A DNA stretch of 64,000 nt from Parvibaculum sp. (GTDB lineage Bacteria; Pseudomonadota; Alphaproteobacteria; Parvibaculales; Parvibaculaceae): the NCBI GenBank assembly GCA_002694985.1, contig NZNS01000010.1, forward strand, positions 791,921-855,920, in the 5' to 3' direction. Below, in pieces: positions 44,985-53,488 of the stretch. The notes beneath the pieces were generated by a model. That model saw nothing but the letters and a program-made list of their open reading frames with translations, did not search any database and was not told the origin of the DNA. The position numbers and the translations under genes are program-made. How positions within the stretch are numbered: the first letter of the stretch is position 1; the number at the start of each line of letters is the position of its first letter.

Positions 44985-45017
44985 ACAAAAACGCCCCGCC
45001 AAAAGGCGGGGCGTTTC
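44985..45017 (-). terminator. Intrinsic terminator of the beta-oxidation operon
   Basis: Minus-strand stem GCCCCGCC-TTTTG-GCGGGGC followed by GTTTTTGTTTG, 26 nt after the fadB stop. Confidence 0.93.
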
Positions 45018-45042
45018 CGTTATTGCGGAAGGATAGCCGCGA

Positions 45043-47295
45043 TCAGGCGGCAGCCTTCTCCTTCGACGGCGCGAAGCGGCCATAGAAGGTGTCGCCCTTC
45101 TCTGCCATGTCGCGCAGCAGCTTGTTGGGCGTGAAGCGGGGCCCGTATTTCCGGGCGAGCTTGTCGCAGGCTTCGACGAACTCTTTCGTACCCACCATGT
45201 CGATGAGCGAGAGCGGACCGCCGGACCAGGGCGCATAGCCCCAGCCGAGGATCGCGCCGACATCCGCATCGCGGACGTCGGTCACGACGCCTTCCTCGAA
45301 GCAGCGCGCCGCTTCGAGCGCCTGAATGTAGAGGAAGCGGTTTTTCAGCTCCTGCACGTCAAGCGTTTCCGGGTCGAGGCTCTTGCCGACGAGTTCGGCG
45401 AGACCCGGCCAGAGCTTTTTCTTGCCGTCAGCCGGATAGTCGTAGAAGCCCTTGCCCGCCTTCTTGCCGACGCGGCCGAGCTTCACGACCATTTCCTCAA
45501 GAAGCTGATCGGCGGGACCGGGGACATATTTGTCGCCCAGATCCTTCTTCGTCTGCTCACGCACCTTGTAGGCAAGGTCGAGCGCGACCTCGTCATTGAG
45601 CGCAAGCGGCGCCATCGGCATGCCGGTCATCTTGCCGACATTCTCGATCATGGCGGGGGGAACGCCCTCGCCCAGCATCGCGATACCTTCGCCGACATAG
45701 GTGCCGAAGCAACGCGACGTGTAGAAGCCGCGGCTGTCGTTGACGACGATGGGTGTCTTGCGGATCTGCTTCACATAGTCCATCGCCTTGGCGAGCGTCT
45801 CGTCGCTGGTCTTCTTGCCCATGATGATTTCGACAAGCTGCATCTTGTCGACGGGCGAGAAGAAATGAATGCCGATGAAGTTGTCCGGCTTCGCGGACGC
45901 TTCGGCGAGGCCGGTGATCGGCAGGGTCGAGGTGTTGGAACCGTAGATGCCGCCTTCGGCGAGCATGGGCTCCGACTTCCTGGTGACTTCCGCCTTGATG
46001 TCGCGGCTTTCGAAGACGGCCTCGATGACGAGATCGGCGCCCTTGAGGTCGTCGTAATTCGTCGTCGGCTTGATGAGCCCGAGAAGCTTGTCGGCTTTTT
46101 CCTGCGTGGTCTTACCGCGCTCAAGCGCCTTTTTCAGGAGCTTTTCGGAATAGGCCTTGCCCTTTTCGGCATTGGCCTGATCCGTGTCGAGAAGCACGAC
46201 TTCCATACCGGCCTGGGCCGAGACATAGGCAATGCCCGCGCCCATCATGCCGGCGCCCAGAATGCCAAGCTTCTTCACCTGGAACGGAGCAACGTCCGAA
46301 GGACGGCGCGCACCCTTGGCGAGTTCCTGCATGGAGAGGAAGAGCGAACGGATCATCGCCTTGGAGCGCGGGTCCATAAGCAGCTTGGTGAAATAGCGCG
46401 TCTCGATGCGGATGCCCGCTTCCATCGGCACCTGTAGACCTTCATAGACGCAGGACATGATGTAGCGCTGCGCCGGGAAGTTGCCATGCGTCTGCTTGTG
46501 GAGCGTTGCATTGCCGATGGTGAAGACCTGCGAACCGCCCTTCCCGTTCGGATCGCCGCCCGGCACCTTGTAGCCGGGCATATCCCAGGGCTGGACCGCG
46601 ATCGGATAGACTTCGGGGCCCTTCTTGCCGAGCTTGATTTTGTCCTGCGCGAGACCTTCCTTGAGCCAGGCCTTTGCGGCCGAAACGAGTTCGGCGGCGG
46701 GCACGACCTTGTGCAGGATGCCGGCCTTCAGTGCCTTCTCCGGCGAGAGCGAGGTGCCCTGAAGGATGAGAGGCAGGGCTGCCTGCGCGCCGATGAGACG
46801 CGGCAAACGCTGTGTGCCGCCACCGCCCGGCAGGAGACCGACCTTGGCTTCAGGCAGACCGATCTGCGTTTTCGGATTATCGCTGGCGACGCGGTAGTGG
46901 CAGGCAAGCGTGACTTCGAGGCCGCCGCCGAGCGCGGTGCCGTTGATCGCGGCTGCGACCGGCTTGCCGCAGGTTTCGAGCGAGCGCAGCAGCATGTTGA
47001 ATTTTAGGTTGCCCTCATACATCGCCTTGACGCGATCTTCCTTCGAGCCTTCACCGGAACCGCCAGCCTGGCTGCCCATCATGGAAAGGTCGGCACCGGC
47101 GCAGAAGGCATTCTTGCCGGAGGTGAGGACGGCGCCCTTGATCGCATCGTCGCTCATGATTTTTTCGATGATGGACGCCATATCGCCCATCGAGCCCTGC
47201 GAGAGCACGTTCATCGAGCGGTTCGGCATGTCCCATGTGATGAGCGCGATACCGTCGCCATCGACTTCAAATTTGAAATTCTCGTAAGTGGTCAT
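45043..47295 (-). CDS. fadB: Fatty oxidation complex alpha subunit: enoyl-CoA hydratase / 3-hydroxyacyl-CoA dehydrogenase
   Basis: A 750-aa bifunctional enzyme from ATG 47295 (MTTYENFKFEVDGDGIALIT). Residues 1-190 are the crotonase domain (GAVLTSGKNAFCAGADLSMM, AINGTALGGGLEVTLACHYR, LPGGGGTQRLPRLIG). From about 345 the dehydrogenase shows the NAD loop LGAGMMGAGIAYVSAQAG, GSNTSTLPIT and FIGIHFFSPVDKMQLVEIIM. It hydrates 2-enoyl-CoA and oxidises the L-3-hydroxyacyl-CoA. It is last in the MerR-ACAD-ACAD-fadA-fadB operon. Confidence 0.96.
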   Translation of the reverse strand: MTTYENFKFEVDGDGIALITWDMPNRSMNVLSQGSMGDMASIIEKIMSDDAIKGAVLTSGKNAFCAGADLSMMGSQAGGSGEGSKEDRVKAMYEGNLKFNMLLRSLETCGKPVAAAINGTALGGGLEVTLACHYRVASDNPKTQIGLPEAKVGLLPGGGGTQRLPRLIGAQAALPLILQGTSLSPEKALKAGILHKVVPAAELVSAAKAWLKEGLAQDKIKLGKKGPEVYPIAVQPWDMPGYKVPGGDPNGKGGSQVFTIGNATLHKQTHGNFPAQRYIMSCVYEGLQVPMEAGIRIETRYFTKLLMDPRSKAMIRSLFLSMQELAKGARRPSDVAPFQVKKLGILGAGMMGAGIAYVSAQAGMEVVLLDTDQANAEKGKAYSEKLLKKALERGKTTQEKADKLLGLIKPTTNYDDLKGADLVIEAVFESRDIKAEVTRKSEPMLAEGGIYGSNTSTLPITGLAEASAKPDNFIGIHFFSPVDKMQLVEIIMGKKTSDETLAKAMDYVKQIRKTPIVVNDSRGFYTSRCFGTYVGEGIAMLGEGVPPAMIENVGKMTGMPMAPLALNDEVALDLAYKVREQTKKDLGDKYVPGPADQLLEEMVVKLGRVGKKAGKGFYDYPADGKKKLWPGLAELVGKSLDPETLDVQELKNRFLYIQALEAARCFEEGVVTDVRDADVGAILGWGYAPWSGGPLSLIDMVGTKEFVEACDKLARKYGPRFTPNKLLRDMAEKGDTFYGRFAPSKEKAAA

Positions 47296-47303
47296 CCGGG
47301 GCC

Positions 47304-48509
47304 TCACACGCGTTCGATGATGGTTGCCGTGCCCATGCCCGCGCCGACGCAGAGCGTAATGAGCGCGGTATTGAGATCGCGGCGTTCGAGCTCGTCGAGC
47401 ACGGTGCCGAGGATCATGCCGCCGGTCGCGCCGAGCGGATGGCCCATGGCGATGGCGCCGCCATTCACATTCATCTTGTCATGCGGGATATCGAGCGCCT
47501 GCATCATGCGCAGCACAACGGAGGCAAAGGCTTCGTTGAGCTCATAGAGGTCGATGTCTTCCGGCTTCATGCCCGCCTTGGCGAGCACCTTGCGCGAAAC
47601 GTCGGCCGGGCCCGTCAGCATGATGCAGGGCTCGGAGCCGATGGAGCCCATGGCGCGGATACGCGCGCGAGGCTTCAGGCCCATCGCCTTGCCGGTTTCG
47701 AGATTGCCGACGAGAACAGCCGAAGCGCCGTCAACGATGCCCGACGAGTTGCCCGCGTGGTGGCAATGGTTGATTTCTTCCACCTCGGGGTAACGCTCCA
47801 GCGCGACGCCGTCGAAGGCAAATTCGCCGATCGAGGCAAAGGAAGGCGTGAGCGCGGCGAGCGACTGCATCGTCGCATCGGGACGCATATGCTCGTCATG
47901 GTCGAGGATGGTGAGACCATTGATGTCCTTCACCGGAATGACGGAGCGCTTGAAGTAGCCCTTGTCCCAGGCATTCTTCGCGCGCTTCTGACTTTCGACG
48001 GCATAGGCGTCGACGTCGGCGCGGGAGAAGCCGTATTTGGTGCAGATGAGGTCGGCACCAATACCCTGGGGCGTGAAATAGGACTTGAAGGCGATGGAGG
48101 GATCGGTCGACCAGGAGCCGCCCGATGCGCCCATGCCAACGCGCGACATGCTTTCGACGCCGCCGCCAATCGCCATGTCGGCCTCGCCGGTCATGACCTT
48201 CGCCGCTGCCATGTTGGTTGCTTCGAGACCCGAAGCACAGAAGCGGTTGACCTGCACACCGGCGGTCGTCTGCGCGTAATCCGCATTCAAGACGGCAATG
48301 CGGGCGATGTCGCCGCCCTGCTCGCCGACAGGATCGACACAGCCGAGAATGACGTCATCGACCTTCGAGGTGTCGAGGCCATTGCGGTCGCGGATCGCCT
48401 TCAGCGTCTGTGTGGAAAGTTCGAGTGCCGTCACTTCGTGCAGCGCGCCGTCCTTCTTGCCCTTGCCGCGGGGCGTGCGGACGGTGTCATAGACATAACA
48501 TTCGGTCAT
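47304..48509 (-). CDS. fadA: Acetyl-CoA C-acyltransferase (thiolase) of the beta-oxidation operon
   Basis: A 401-aa thiolase that cleaves 3-ketoacyl-CoA to acetyl-CoA and a shortened acyl-CoA. The nucleophile is in [17 protein letters not shown], His in [16 protein letters not shown] and the second Cys in [15 protein letters not shown]. It lies 8 nt before fadB and pairs with it as the trifunctional complex. A 12-bp hairpin separates it from the upstream dehydrogenase gene. Confidence 0.95.
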   Translation of the reverse strand: MTECYVYDTVRTPRGKGKKDGALHEVTALELSTQTLKAIRDRNGLDTSKVDDVILGCVDPVGEQGGDIARIAVLNADYAQTTAGVQVNRFCASGLEATNMAAAKVMTGEADMAIGGGVESMSRVGMGASGGSWSTDPSIAFKSYFTPQGIGADLICTKYGFSRADVDAYAVESQKRAKNAWDKGYFKRSVIPVKDINGLTILDHDEHMRPDATMQSLAALTPSFASIGEFAFDGVALERYPEVEEINHCHHAGNSSGIVDGASAVLVGNLETGKAMGLKPRARIRAMGSIGSEPCIMLTGPADVSRKVLAKAGMKPEDIDLYELNEAFASVVLRMMQALDIPHDKMNVNGGAIAMGHPLGATGGMILGTVLDELERRDLNTALITLCVGAGMGTATIIERV

Positions 48510-48589
48510 CTGATGTCTCCCTGGGGGACGCTAAATCGGTTGGGGCCGTGCGTTGCGGCCACCGCCTGCTCCGTTATTCGCGGTTCCTT

Positions 48590-48628
48590 CGGCGAAGCGC
48601 CACCTCGATCGAAGGAGGCGCTTCGCCG
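48590..48628 (-). other. Stable intercistronic hairpin in the beta-oxidation operon
   Basis: CGGCGAAGCGCC (48590-48601) pairs perfectly with GGCGCTTCGCCG (48617-48628) over a 15-nt loop, between the acyl-CoA dehydrogenase stop and the fadA start. There is no U-run, so RNA processing or stability control is more likely than termination. Confidence 0.7.
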
Positions 48629-48637
48629 GGAACGGCT

Positions 48638-49789
48638 TCAGAGCGAACGGGCAATCAGCAGCTTCATGATCTCGTTGGCACCGCCGTAGATCTTCTGGAT
48701 GCGAGAGTTCGTGTAGAGCTTCGCGATGGGATATTCCATCATGTAGCCATAGCCGCCGAAGAACTGGAGGCAGGTATCGATGATCTCGTTTTCCTTCTGC
48801 GTGGTCCACCATTTGGCCATGGCCGCCGTGGTGGGATCGAGCTTGCCGTCGAGCAGTTTCACAGCGCAGTCATCGGTGAAGACGCGAGCAATCGTCGCTT
48901 CGGTCTTGCACTCGGCCAATTTGAACTGCGTGTTCTGGAAATCGAGGATGCGCTGGCCGAAAGCGGTACGCTCCTTCACATATTCGGTCGTATATTTCAG
49001 GGCCATTTCCATTGCGACACAGGCCTGCACGGCAATGATGAGACGCTCCTGCGGCAATTGCTGCATGAGCTGGATGAAGCCCTTGCCTTCTTCCGTGCCG
49101 AGGAGATTGGAGGCCGGCACCTTCACTTCATCGAAGAAGAGCTCGGAGGTGTCCTGCGCCTTCTGACCCATCTTCTTCAGATTGCGGCCACGGCGGAAAC
49201 CTTCGACTTCGTCAGTCTCGACCATGATGAGCGAGGTGCCCTTGGCGCCCGCCGCCGGATCGGTCTTCGCCACAACACAGACGAGGTTCGCCTGCTGGCC
49301 GTTGGTGATGAAGGTCTTCTGGCCGTTCACGACGTACTGGTTGCCCACCTTCTTCGCCGTCGTCTTCACGCCCTGAAGGTCGGAGCCCGTGCCCGGCTCC
49401 GTCATGGCGATGGCGCCGACAATCTCACCCGACGCCATTTTCGGGAGCCACTTCTTCTTTTGCTCCTCGGTGCCGTAGGACTGAATGTAGTGGGCAACGA
49501 TGCCCGAATGCACTGAGTTGCCAAAACCGGAAATGCCGGCGCGGCTCTGCTCTTCGGCAATGACCATCTCATGGCCGAAATTGCCGCCGCCGCCGCCATA
49601 TTCCTCCTTGATCGACGCGCAGAGAATGCCGGCTTCACCCGCCTTCAGCCATGCTTCGCGATCCACATGGCCCTGCTCTTCCCAGCGCTCGACGTGAGGC
49701 TGGAATTCCCTTTCATAGAACTTGGCGACTGCGCCCTTGAGGATCTGCAGTTCCTCGTTAAGCCAAGGCGATTTGTATTCGGCATTCAT
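48638..49789 (-). CDS. Acyl-CoA dehydrogenase
   Basis: A 383-aa FAD-dependent dehydrogenase. Motifs: IVGAIAMTEPGTGSDLQGVK, GNQYVVNGQKTFITNGQQAN, LFFDEVKVPASNLLG and the C-terminal FFGGYGYMMEYPIAKLYTNS then RIQKIYGGANEIMK. This pattern fits long-chain or LcaD-like acyl-CoA dehydrogenases. It performs the first oxidation step for the fadAB pair downstream. It lies 24 nt after the DmdC-type dehydrogenase. Confidence 0.95.
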   Translation of the reverse strand: MNAEYKSPWLNEELQILKGAVAKFYEREFQPHVERWEEQGHVDREAWLKAGEAGILCASIKEEYGGGGGNFGHEMVIAEEQSRAGISGFGNSVHSGIVAHYIQSYGTEEQKKKWLPKMASGEIVGAIAMTEPGTGSDLQGVKTTAKKVGNQYVVNGQKTFITNGQQANLVCVVAKTDPAAGAKGTSLIMVETDEVEGFRRGRNLKKMGQKAQDTSELFFDEVKVPASNLLGTEEGKGFIQLMQQLPQERLIIAVQACVAMEMALKYTTEYVKERTAFGQRILDFQNTQFKLAECKTEATIARVFTDDCAVKLLDGKLDPTTAAMAKWWTTQKENEIIDTCLQFFGGYGYMMEYPIAKLYTNSRIQKIYGGANEIMKLLIARSL

Positions 49790-49813
49790 TCGTCGTTCTC
49801 CCTGAGACGTCCT

Positions 49814-51607
49814 TCAGAACTCGCTAGCCGCCAGCGACATCATTGAGGCAGCACCGTGACGGATGCGCGCAAGATGCGTCGCCGTCTCGGGCACCACATG
49901 TTCCATGTAGTAGCGGCCAGTTTTTATTTTCGTTTCGTAATAGGCCTTGTCCCCGTCCTTTGCGGCGGGAATCTTGTCATTCGCGACCTTCGCCATCATG
50001 GCCCACATGAAAGCAATGCCCGTCACCCCGAAGAGGTGCATATAGGGCGTGGACCCGGCTCCGGCGTTGTCCGGATTTTCGAGTGCATTTTCCATGAACC
50101 ACATGGTCGCGGCTTCGAGATCCTTGCGCGCACCCGCCAGCGGTTCGAGGAAGGGCTTCATCTTTTCGTCGCCTTCATTCGCCGCCACGAAATCATCGAC
50201 GGCCTTGAAGAAGGCGAAGACGGCACGGCCGCCATTCTGCGCAAGCTTGCGGCCAACGAGGTCAAGCGCCTGCACACCGTTGGCACCTTCATAGATCATG
50301 GCGATGCGGGCATCGCGCACGAACTGCTCCATGCCCCATTCCGCGATATAGCCGTGACCGCCATAGACCTGCTGCGCATCGACGGTGTTCATGAAGCCGC
50401 GATCGGTAAAGTAACCCTTCAGCACCGGCGTCAGCAGCGCCATCATGTCGTTGCCGAACTCGCGCGTCTTCTCGTCATCCGAGCGATGCGAAAGATCGCC
50501 ATGCAGCGCCGTCCAGACGAGGAGAGCGCGCGCGCCTTCGTTGAAGGCCTTGATGTCGAGCAACATACGGCGGATATCGGGGTGAACGATCAGCGGGTCG
50601 GCCGGCTTGTCTTCGGCCTTCGGCCCGGTAAGCGAGCGACCCTGCAGACGCTCGAGCGCATAGGTCACAGCATTCTGATAGGCCACTTCCGATTGCGAGA
50701 GGCCCTGAAGACCAACGCCGAGACGCGCTTCGTTCATCATCGTGAACATCGCGCGCAGGCCCTTATGCTCTTCGCCCACGAGCCAGCCAATCGCCTCATC
50801 ATAGTTGAGGACGCAGGTGGCATTGCCGTGAATACCCATCTTCTCTTCGAGCGAGCCGCAGGAAACGCCGTTGCGCGCCCCAAGCGAGCCGTCGTCATTG
50901 ACGAGGAATTTCGGCACGAGGAAGAGCGAAATGCCCTTCACGCCTTCCGGTGCACCTTCGATGCGGGCAAGCACGAGATGAAGGATATTTTCGGCAAGGT
51001 CATGTTCGCCCGCCGAGATGAAAATCTTCTGACCACTGATCTTGTAGGACCCATCGCCAACCGGCACGGCTTTCGTGCGCAGAAGGCCGAGATCGGTTCC
51101 GCAATGGGGCTCGGTGAGATTCATGGTGCCGGTCCATTCGCCGGTCACGAGCTTCGGCAGGTACTTGTCCTTCTGCTCCTGCGTGCCGTGCTGCGACAGC
51201 GCGGAATAGGCACCGTGGGAGAGGCCGGGATACATGCCGAAGGCCATATTGGCGGAGGACACCATCTCGTTGAAGATGACGCCAAGTGCATTGGGCAGGC
51301 CCTGACCACCGTAATCCTTGTCGGCAACGAGCGCAGGCCAGCCGCCATCGACGAGCAGCTTGTATGCTTCCTTGAAACCACCGGGCGTCGTCACGACACC
51401 ATTTTCAAGCTTGCAGCCCTCACGATCGCCGACCTGATTGAGCGGCAGCAAAACTTCCTCGGTCAGCTTCGCGGCTTCTTCGAGAATGGCATCCACGAGG
51501 TCCGCGGGGGCGTCCTCGAACCCGGGCAGGCCCGCATATTGCGAGAAGTCCAGCAGTTCGTTCAGCAGAAAGCGGTATTCGCGCAGCGGTGCTTTGTAGA
51601 TCGGCAT
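49814..51607 (-). CDS. Acyl-CoA dehydrogenase with C-terminal extension (DmdC/ACAD-C type)
   Basis: A 597-aa member of the long acyl-CoA dehydrogenases that carry an added C-terminal helical domain. The N-terminal [20 protein letters not shown] is diagnostic of the group that includes DmdC and AcdA-like proteins. The core has [40 protein letters not shown] and [20 protein letters not shown] then [19 protein letters not shown]. The C-terminal domain starts near residue 465. The substrate may be medium or 3-methylthio-acyl-CoA; the operon favours general beta-oxidation. Confidence 0.93.
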   Translation of the reverse strand: MPIYKAPLREYRFLLNELLDFSQYAGLPGFEDAPADLVDAILEEAAKLTEEVLLPLNQVGDREGCKLENGVVTTPGGFKEAYKLLVDGGWPALVADKDYGGQGLPNALGVIFNEMVSSANMAFGMYPGLSHGAYSALSQHGTQEQKDKYLPKLVTGEWTGTMNLTEPHCGTDLGLLRTKAVPVGDGSYKISGQKIFISAGEHDLAENILHLVLARIEGAPEGVKGISLFLVPKFLVNDDGSLGARNGVSCGSLEEKMGIHGNATCVLNYDEAIGWLVGEEHKGLRAMFTMMNEARLGVGLQGLSQSEVAYQNAVTYALERLQGRSLTGPKAEDKPADPLIVHPDIRRMLLDIKAFNEGARALLVWTALHGDLSHRSDDEKTREFGNDMMALLTPVLKGYFTDRGFMNTVDAQQVYGGHGYIAEWGMEQFVRDARIAMIYEGANGVQALDLVGRKLAQNGGRAVFAFFKAVDDFVAANEGDEKMKPFLEPLAGARKDLEAATMWFMENALENPDNAGAGSTPYMHLFGVTGIAFMWAMMAKVANDKIPAAKDGDKAYYETKIKTGRYYMEHVVPETATHLARIRHGAASMMSLAASEF

Positions 51608-51632
51608 GAGTGTCCTCTCCGGCAGGTAAGCC

Positions 51633-51656
51633 GCGCCCCTTTTTGTCAGGGGCGCG
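51633..51656 (-). other. Intercistronic hairpin after the MerR gene
   Basis: GCGCCCC (51633-51639) and GGGGCGC (51649-51655) pair around TTTTTGTCA. There is no minus-strand U-run. It lies between the regulator stop and the first dehydrogenase gene, possibly lowering or stabilising downstream expression. Confidence 0.5.
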
Positions 51657-51664
51657 CGGCTACC

Positions 51665-52186
51665 TCAGACGATAGCCTTTTCCGGCTTCTTCGTCTTCGC
51701 CGGACGGGCGGTCGATTTTGCCGCAGCCGCGCCATTGCCCGCCGCTTTTACCTGCTCGACGATCTGCGCCTCAAGGCGAGCGCAGCTTTCCTCCAGCGTC
51801 TTGATCTGGAGGTCGATTTCGCGGCGCTGCGCATCAAGCAGGGCAATGCGTTTGCGGAACTTGTCGACGGCGACCCGGTTCTGCGTCACACAACCGTCAT
51901 GCTGATCGTAGAGGCTCAGGATTTCCTTGATCTCGGCCAAGGCGAGACCGACATTCTTGCCGCGCACGATCAGCGTCAGGCGGGCACGGTCGCGCGGGTG
52001 GTAGATGCGGGTCTGGCCGCGACGCTCGGGGCTCAACAGACCCTTGTCCTCATAGAAACGGATAGCGCGCGTGGTCAGGCCGAATTCCTCGGCAAGTTCC
52101 GTGATCGAAAAGGTGGTGTCGCGCGCCATCTCGCCACCATTGTGCCGGTGCGTTGCGCCAGAGCCCTCGTGAAGCTGCTGTTCCAT
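51665..52186 (-). CDS. MerR family regulator of the beta-oxidation operon (LiuR-like)
   Basis: A 173-aa MerR regulator. The winged HTH begins near residue 25 (TTFSITELAEEFGLTTRAIR then FYEDKGLLSPERRGQTRIYH). A dimerising coiled coil follows near 105-150, and a Lys/Ala-rich tail ends the protein. The HTH sequence resembles LiuR, which controls branched-chain amino acid and fatty acid degradation. It is the first gene of the operon and its own promoter is overlapped by a palindrome at 52310-52331. Autoregulation by acyl-CoA is inferred. Confidence 0.88.
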   Translation of the reverse strand: MEQQLHEGSGATHRHNGGEMARDTTFSITELAEEFGLTTRAIRFYEDKGLLSPERRGQTRIYHPRDRARLTLIVRGKNVGLALAEIKEILSLYDQHDGCVTQNRVAVDKFRKRIALLDAQRREIDLQIKTLEESCARLEAQIVEQVKAAGNGAAAAKSTARPAKTKKPEKAIV

Positions 52187-52302
52187 GTTCCCTCTCCCTG
52201 ACTTCGGGCCGCGCCGCCGTCCTGTCGTCTTGAGTGCGGCGCCCTCCCGGACGTTTCAAACTGGAATTTTGGCTGTTTTCAGCCGATTTTTAAGTGGACC
52301 GG

Positions 52303-52331
52303 AATCTAGTTGACGTTAACGTAAGCGTCAA
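52303..52331 (-). promoter_or_regulatory. Promoter of the beta-oxidation operon with LiuR-like operator
   Basis: On the minus strand TTGACG (52326-52331) is followed after 17 bp by TAGATT (52303-52308), a good sigma-70 match. The palindrome TTGACG...CGTCAA (52310-52331, core GACGTTAACGTAAGCGTC) covers the spacer and -35, the usual position of MerR-family operators, and resembles described LiuR sites. Confidence 0.8.
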
Positions 52332-52410
52332 TGGTGTCACGGAAATTTTTGAAGTGAGTGCCCCGTAATGGTCTAGTGGTGCATCGAAAAGGGGAAAACG
52401 AAGAAAGAGC

Positions 52411-52980
52411 ATGAAAATGAACCGCATCGCCGCCGCCGGATTTGCCTTTCTGGCCCTCGCCTTCCTCACCGGATGCACGACGCAGGGAAGCGGGACGCCC
52501 CAGAACCCCAAAGAGATCAACATAACGACGCTACCCGCAGAAGCGAGCGCCGCAGCGCAGAGCCATCCCGGGCTGAGCGCCGCGATCCTGCAAGCGGTGA
52601 ACGCCTATCGAGCGGAGAAGGGTCTCGGACAACTTGCCGCCGACGCAAACCTGCAACGCATTGCGGCGGTCCACGCGGCGGACATGCAACTGCGCGGTTT
52701 CTTCGGTCACTTCAATCCGGACGGCCAGGGACCGCGCGAACGGATGATGGCGGTCAATCCCTGCTTCACCGGACGCATTGCCGAAAACATCGAGGTGGTG
52801 GAAGGGCCAAGCCATGCCGCGATGAACGACACGGAGCTTGCAAATTCCTTGGTCAAGAAATGGATCGAAAGTCCGATGCACCGCAAGAACATCAAGGCAC
52901 CCGAAATGACGAAGAGCGGCGTCGGCATCGCCAGGCAAGGTAACCGGATCATTGCCGCGCAGGTTTTCGGCAGCCGTTGA
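52411..52980 (+). CDS. CAP/SCP-domain lipoprotein
   Basis: A 189-aa lipoprotein. The signal sequence ends in lipobox LTGC (Cys22). Residues 50-185 form a CAP domain: ILQAVNAYRAEKGLGQLAAD, AVHAADMQLRGFFGHFNPDG, AENIEVVEGPS, LVKKWIESPMHRKNIKAPEM and GVGIARQGNRIIAAQVFGSR. The conserved His residues of the CAP cavity are present (HAADMQ, GHFNP, MHRKN). The function of bacterial CAP lipoproteins is largely unknown. It is divergent from the MerR operon promoter. Confidence 0.9.
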   Translation: MKMNRIAAAGFAFLALAFLTGCTTQGSGTPQNPKEINITTLPAEASAAAQSHPGLSAAILQAVNAYRAEKGLGQLAADANLQRIAAVHAADMQLRGFFGHFNPDGQGPRERMMAVNPCFTGRIAENIEVVEGPSHAAMNDTELANSLVKKWIESPMHRKNIKAPEMTKSGVGIARQGNRIIAAQVFGSR

Positions 52981-53488
52981 ACCTCTCTCCCAAACAGCGT
53001 TGCGGGCGGCCGAGCGCAGTAAGATGCTGCGGCGTTGTTTTTCAGGGGGCCGGACCATGAAACGCAGAGACGTTCCCGGCGTTCTTCCGCCATGGCGGAA
53101 GCCTCAAACGAGGTTCTCGCGGAACTTGCAGGACCGAGCGACCTCGCAGGGTGGATTGCCCTTTCCTATCGCGATTACCTCGCCAAGGCGCGGGAATGGT
53201 CGAAATGAAGCGATGCGGCCATGCTGACGCTTCACAACGGTCATCCGGCGGGCTGAATCTCCCCCAGCCTCAGGCGAAAAAATACCGGCATGGCACTAAC
53301 TTAGCGCCTCCGGTTAACGCCGTATTTACCGACCTTGCCGCTTTATTGGCTGTGCTGAAACAGCACGTCCCGGCGATTATTTGCGCGCCGATGACAAAAT
53401 CAGCGATTACAACAAGATTTTGGGTCAGTCCGTGTTTAGAAATACCAGATAGCGCGGTTTATACTGGCCCAAAGGGTTAACGGGCATA
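52981..53488. other. Gene-poor region upstream of the PodJ-like gene
   Basis: This is 508 nt. A 38-codon ORF at 53092-53208 (MAEASNEVLAELAGPSDLAG...) is protein-like but has no clear ribosome site. TTAA-N7-TTTA at 53314-53328 is one base from a CtrA box. TATACT at about 53462 and GATTC at 53491 lie near the next gene's start. No other gene was supported. Confidence 0.4.

Noticed and set aside
49856..52201. 781-codon open frame opposite the DmdC-type dehydrogenase and MerR genes
   Set aside because: It spans two real genes and their gap without similarity to any family.
53092..53208. 38-codon ORF before the PodJ-like gene
   Set aside because: The product looks protein-like (ALSYRDYLAKAREW), but there is no ribosome site and no neighbour support, so it is mentioned only as part of the gap.
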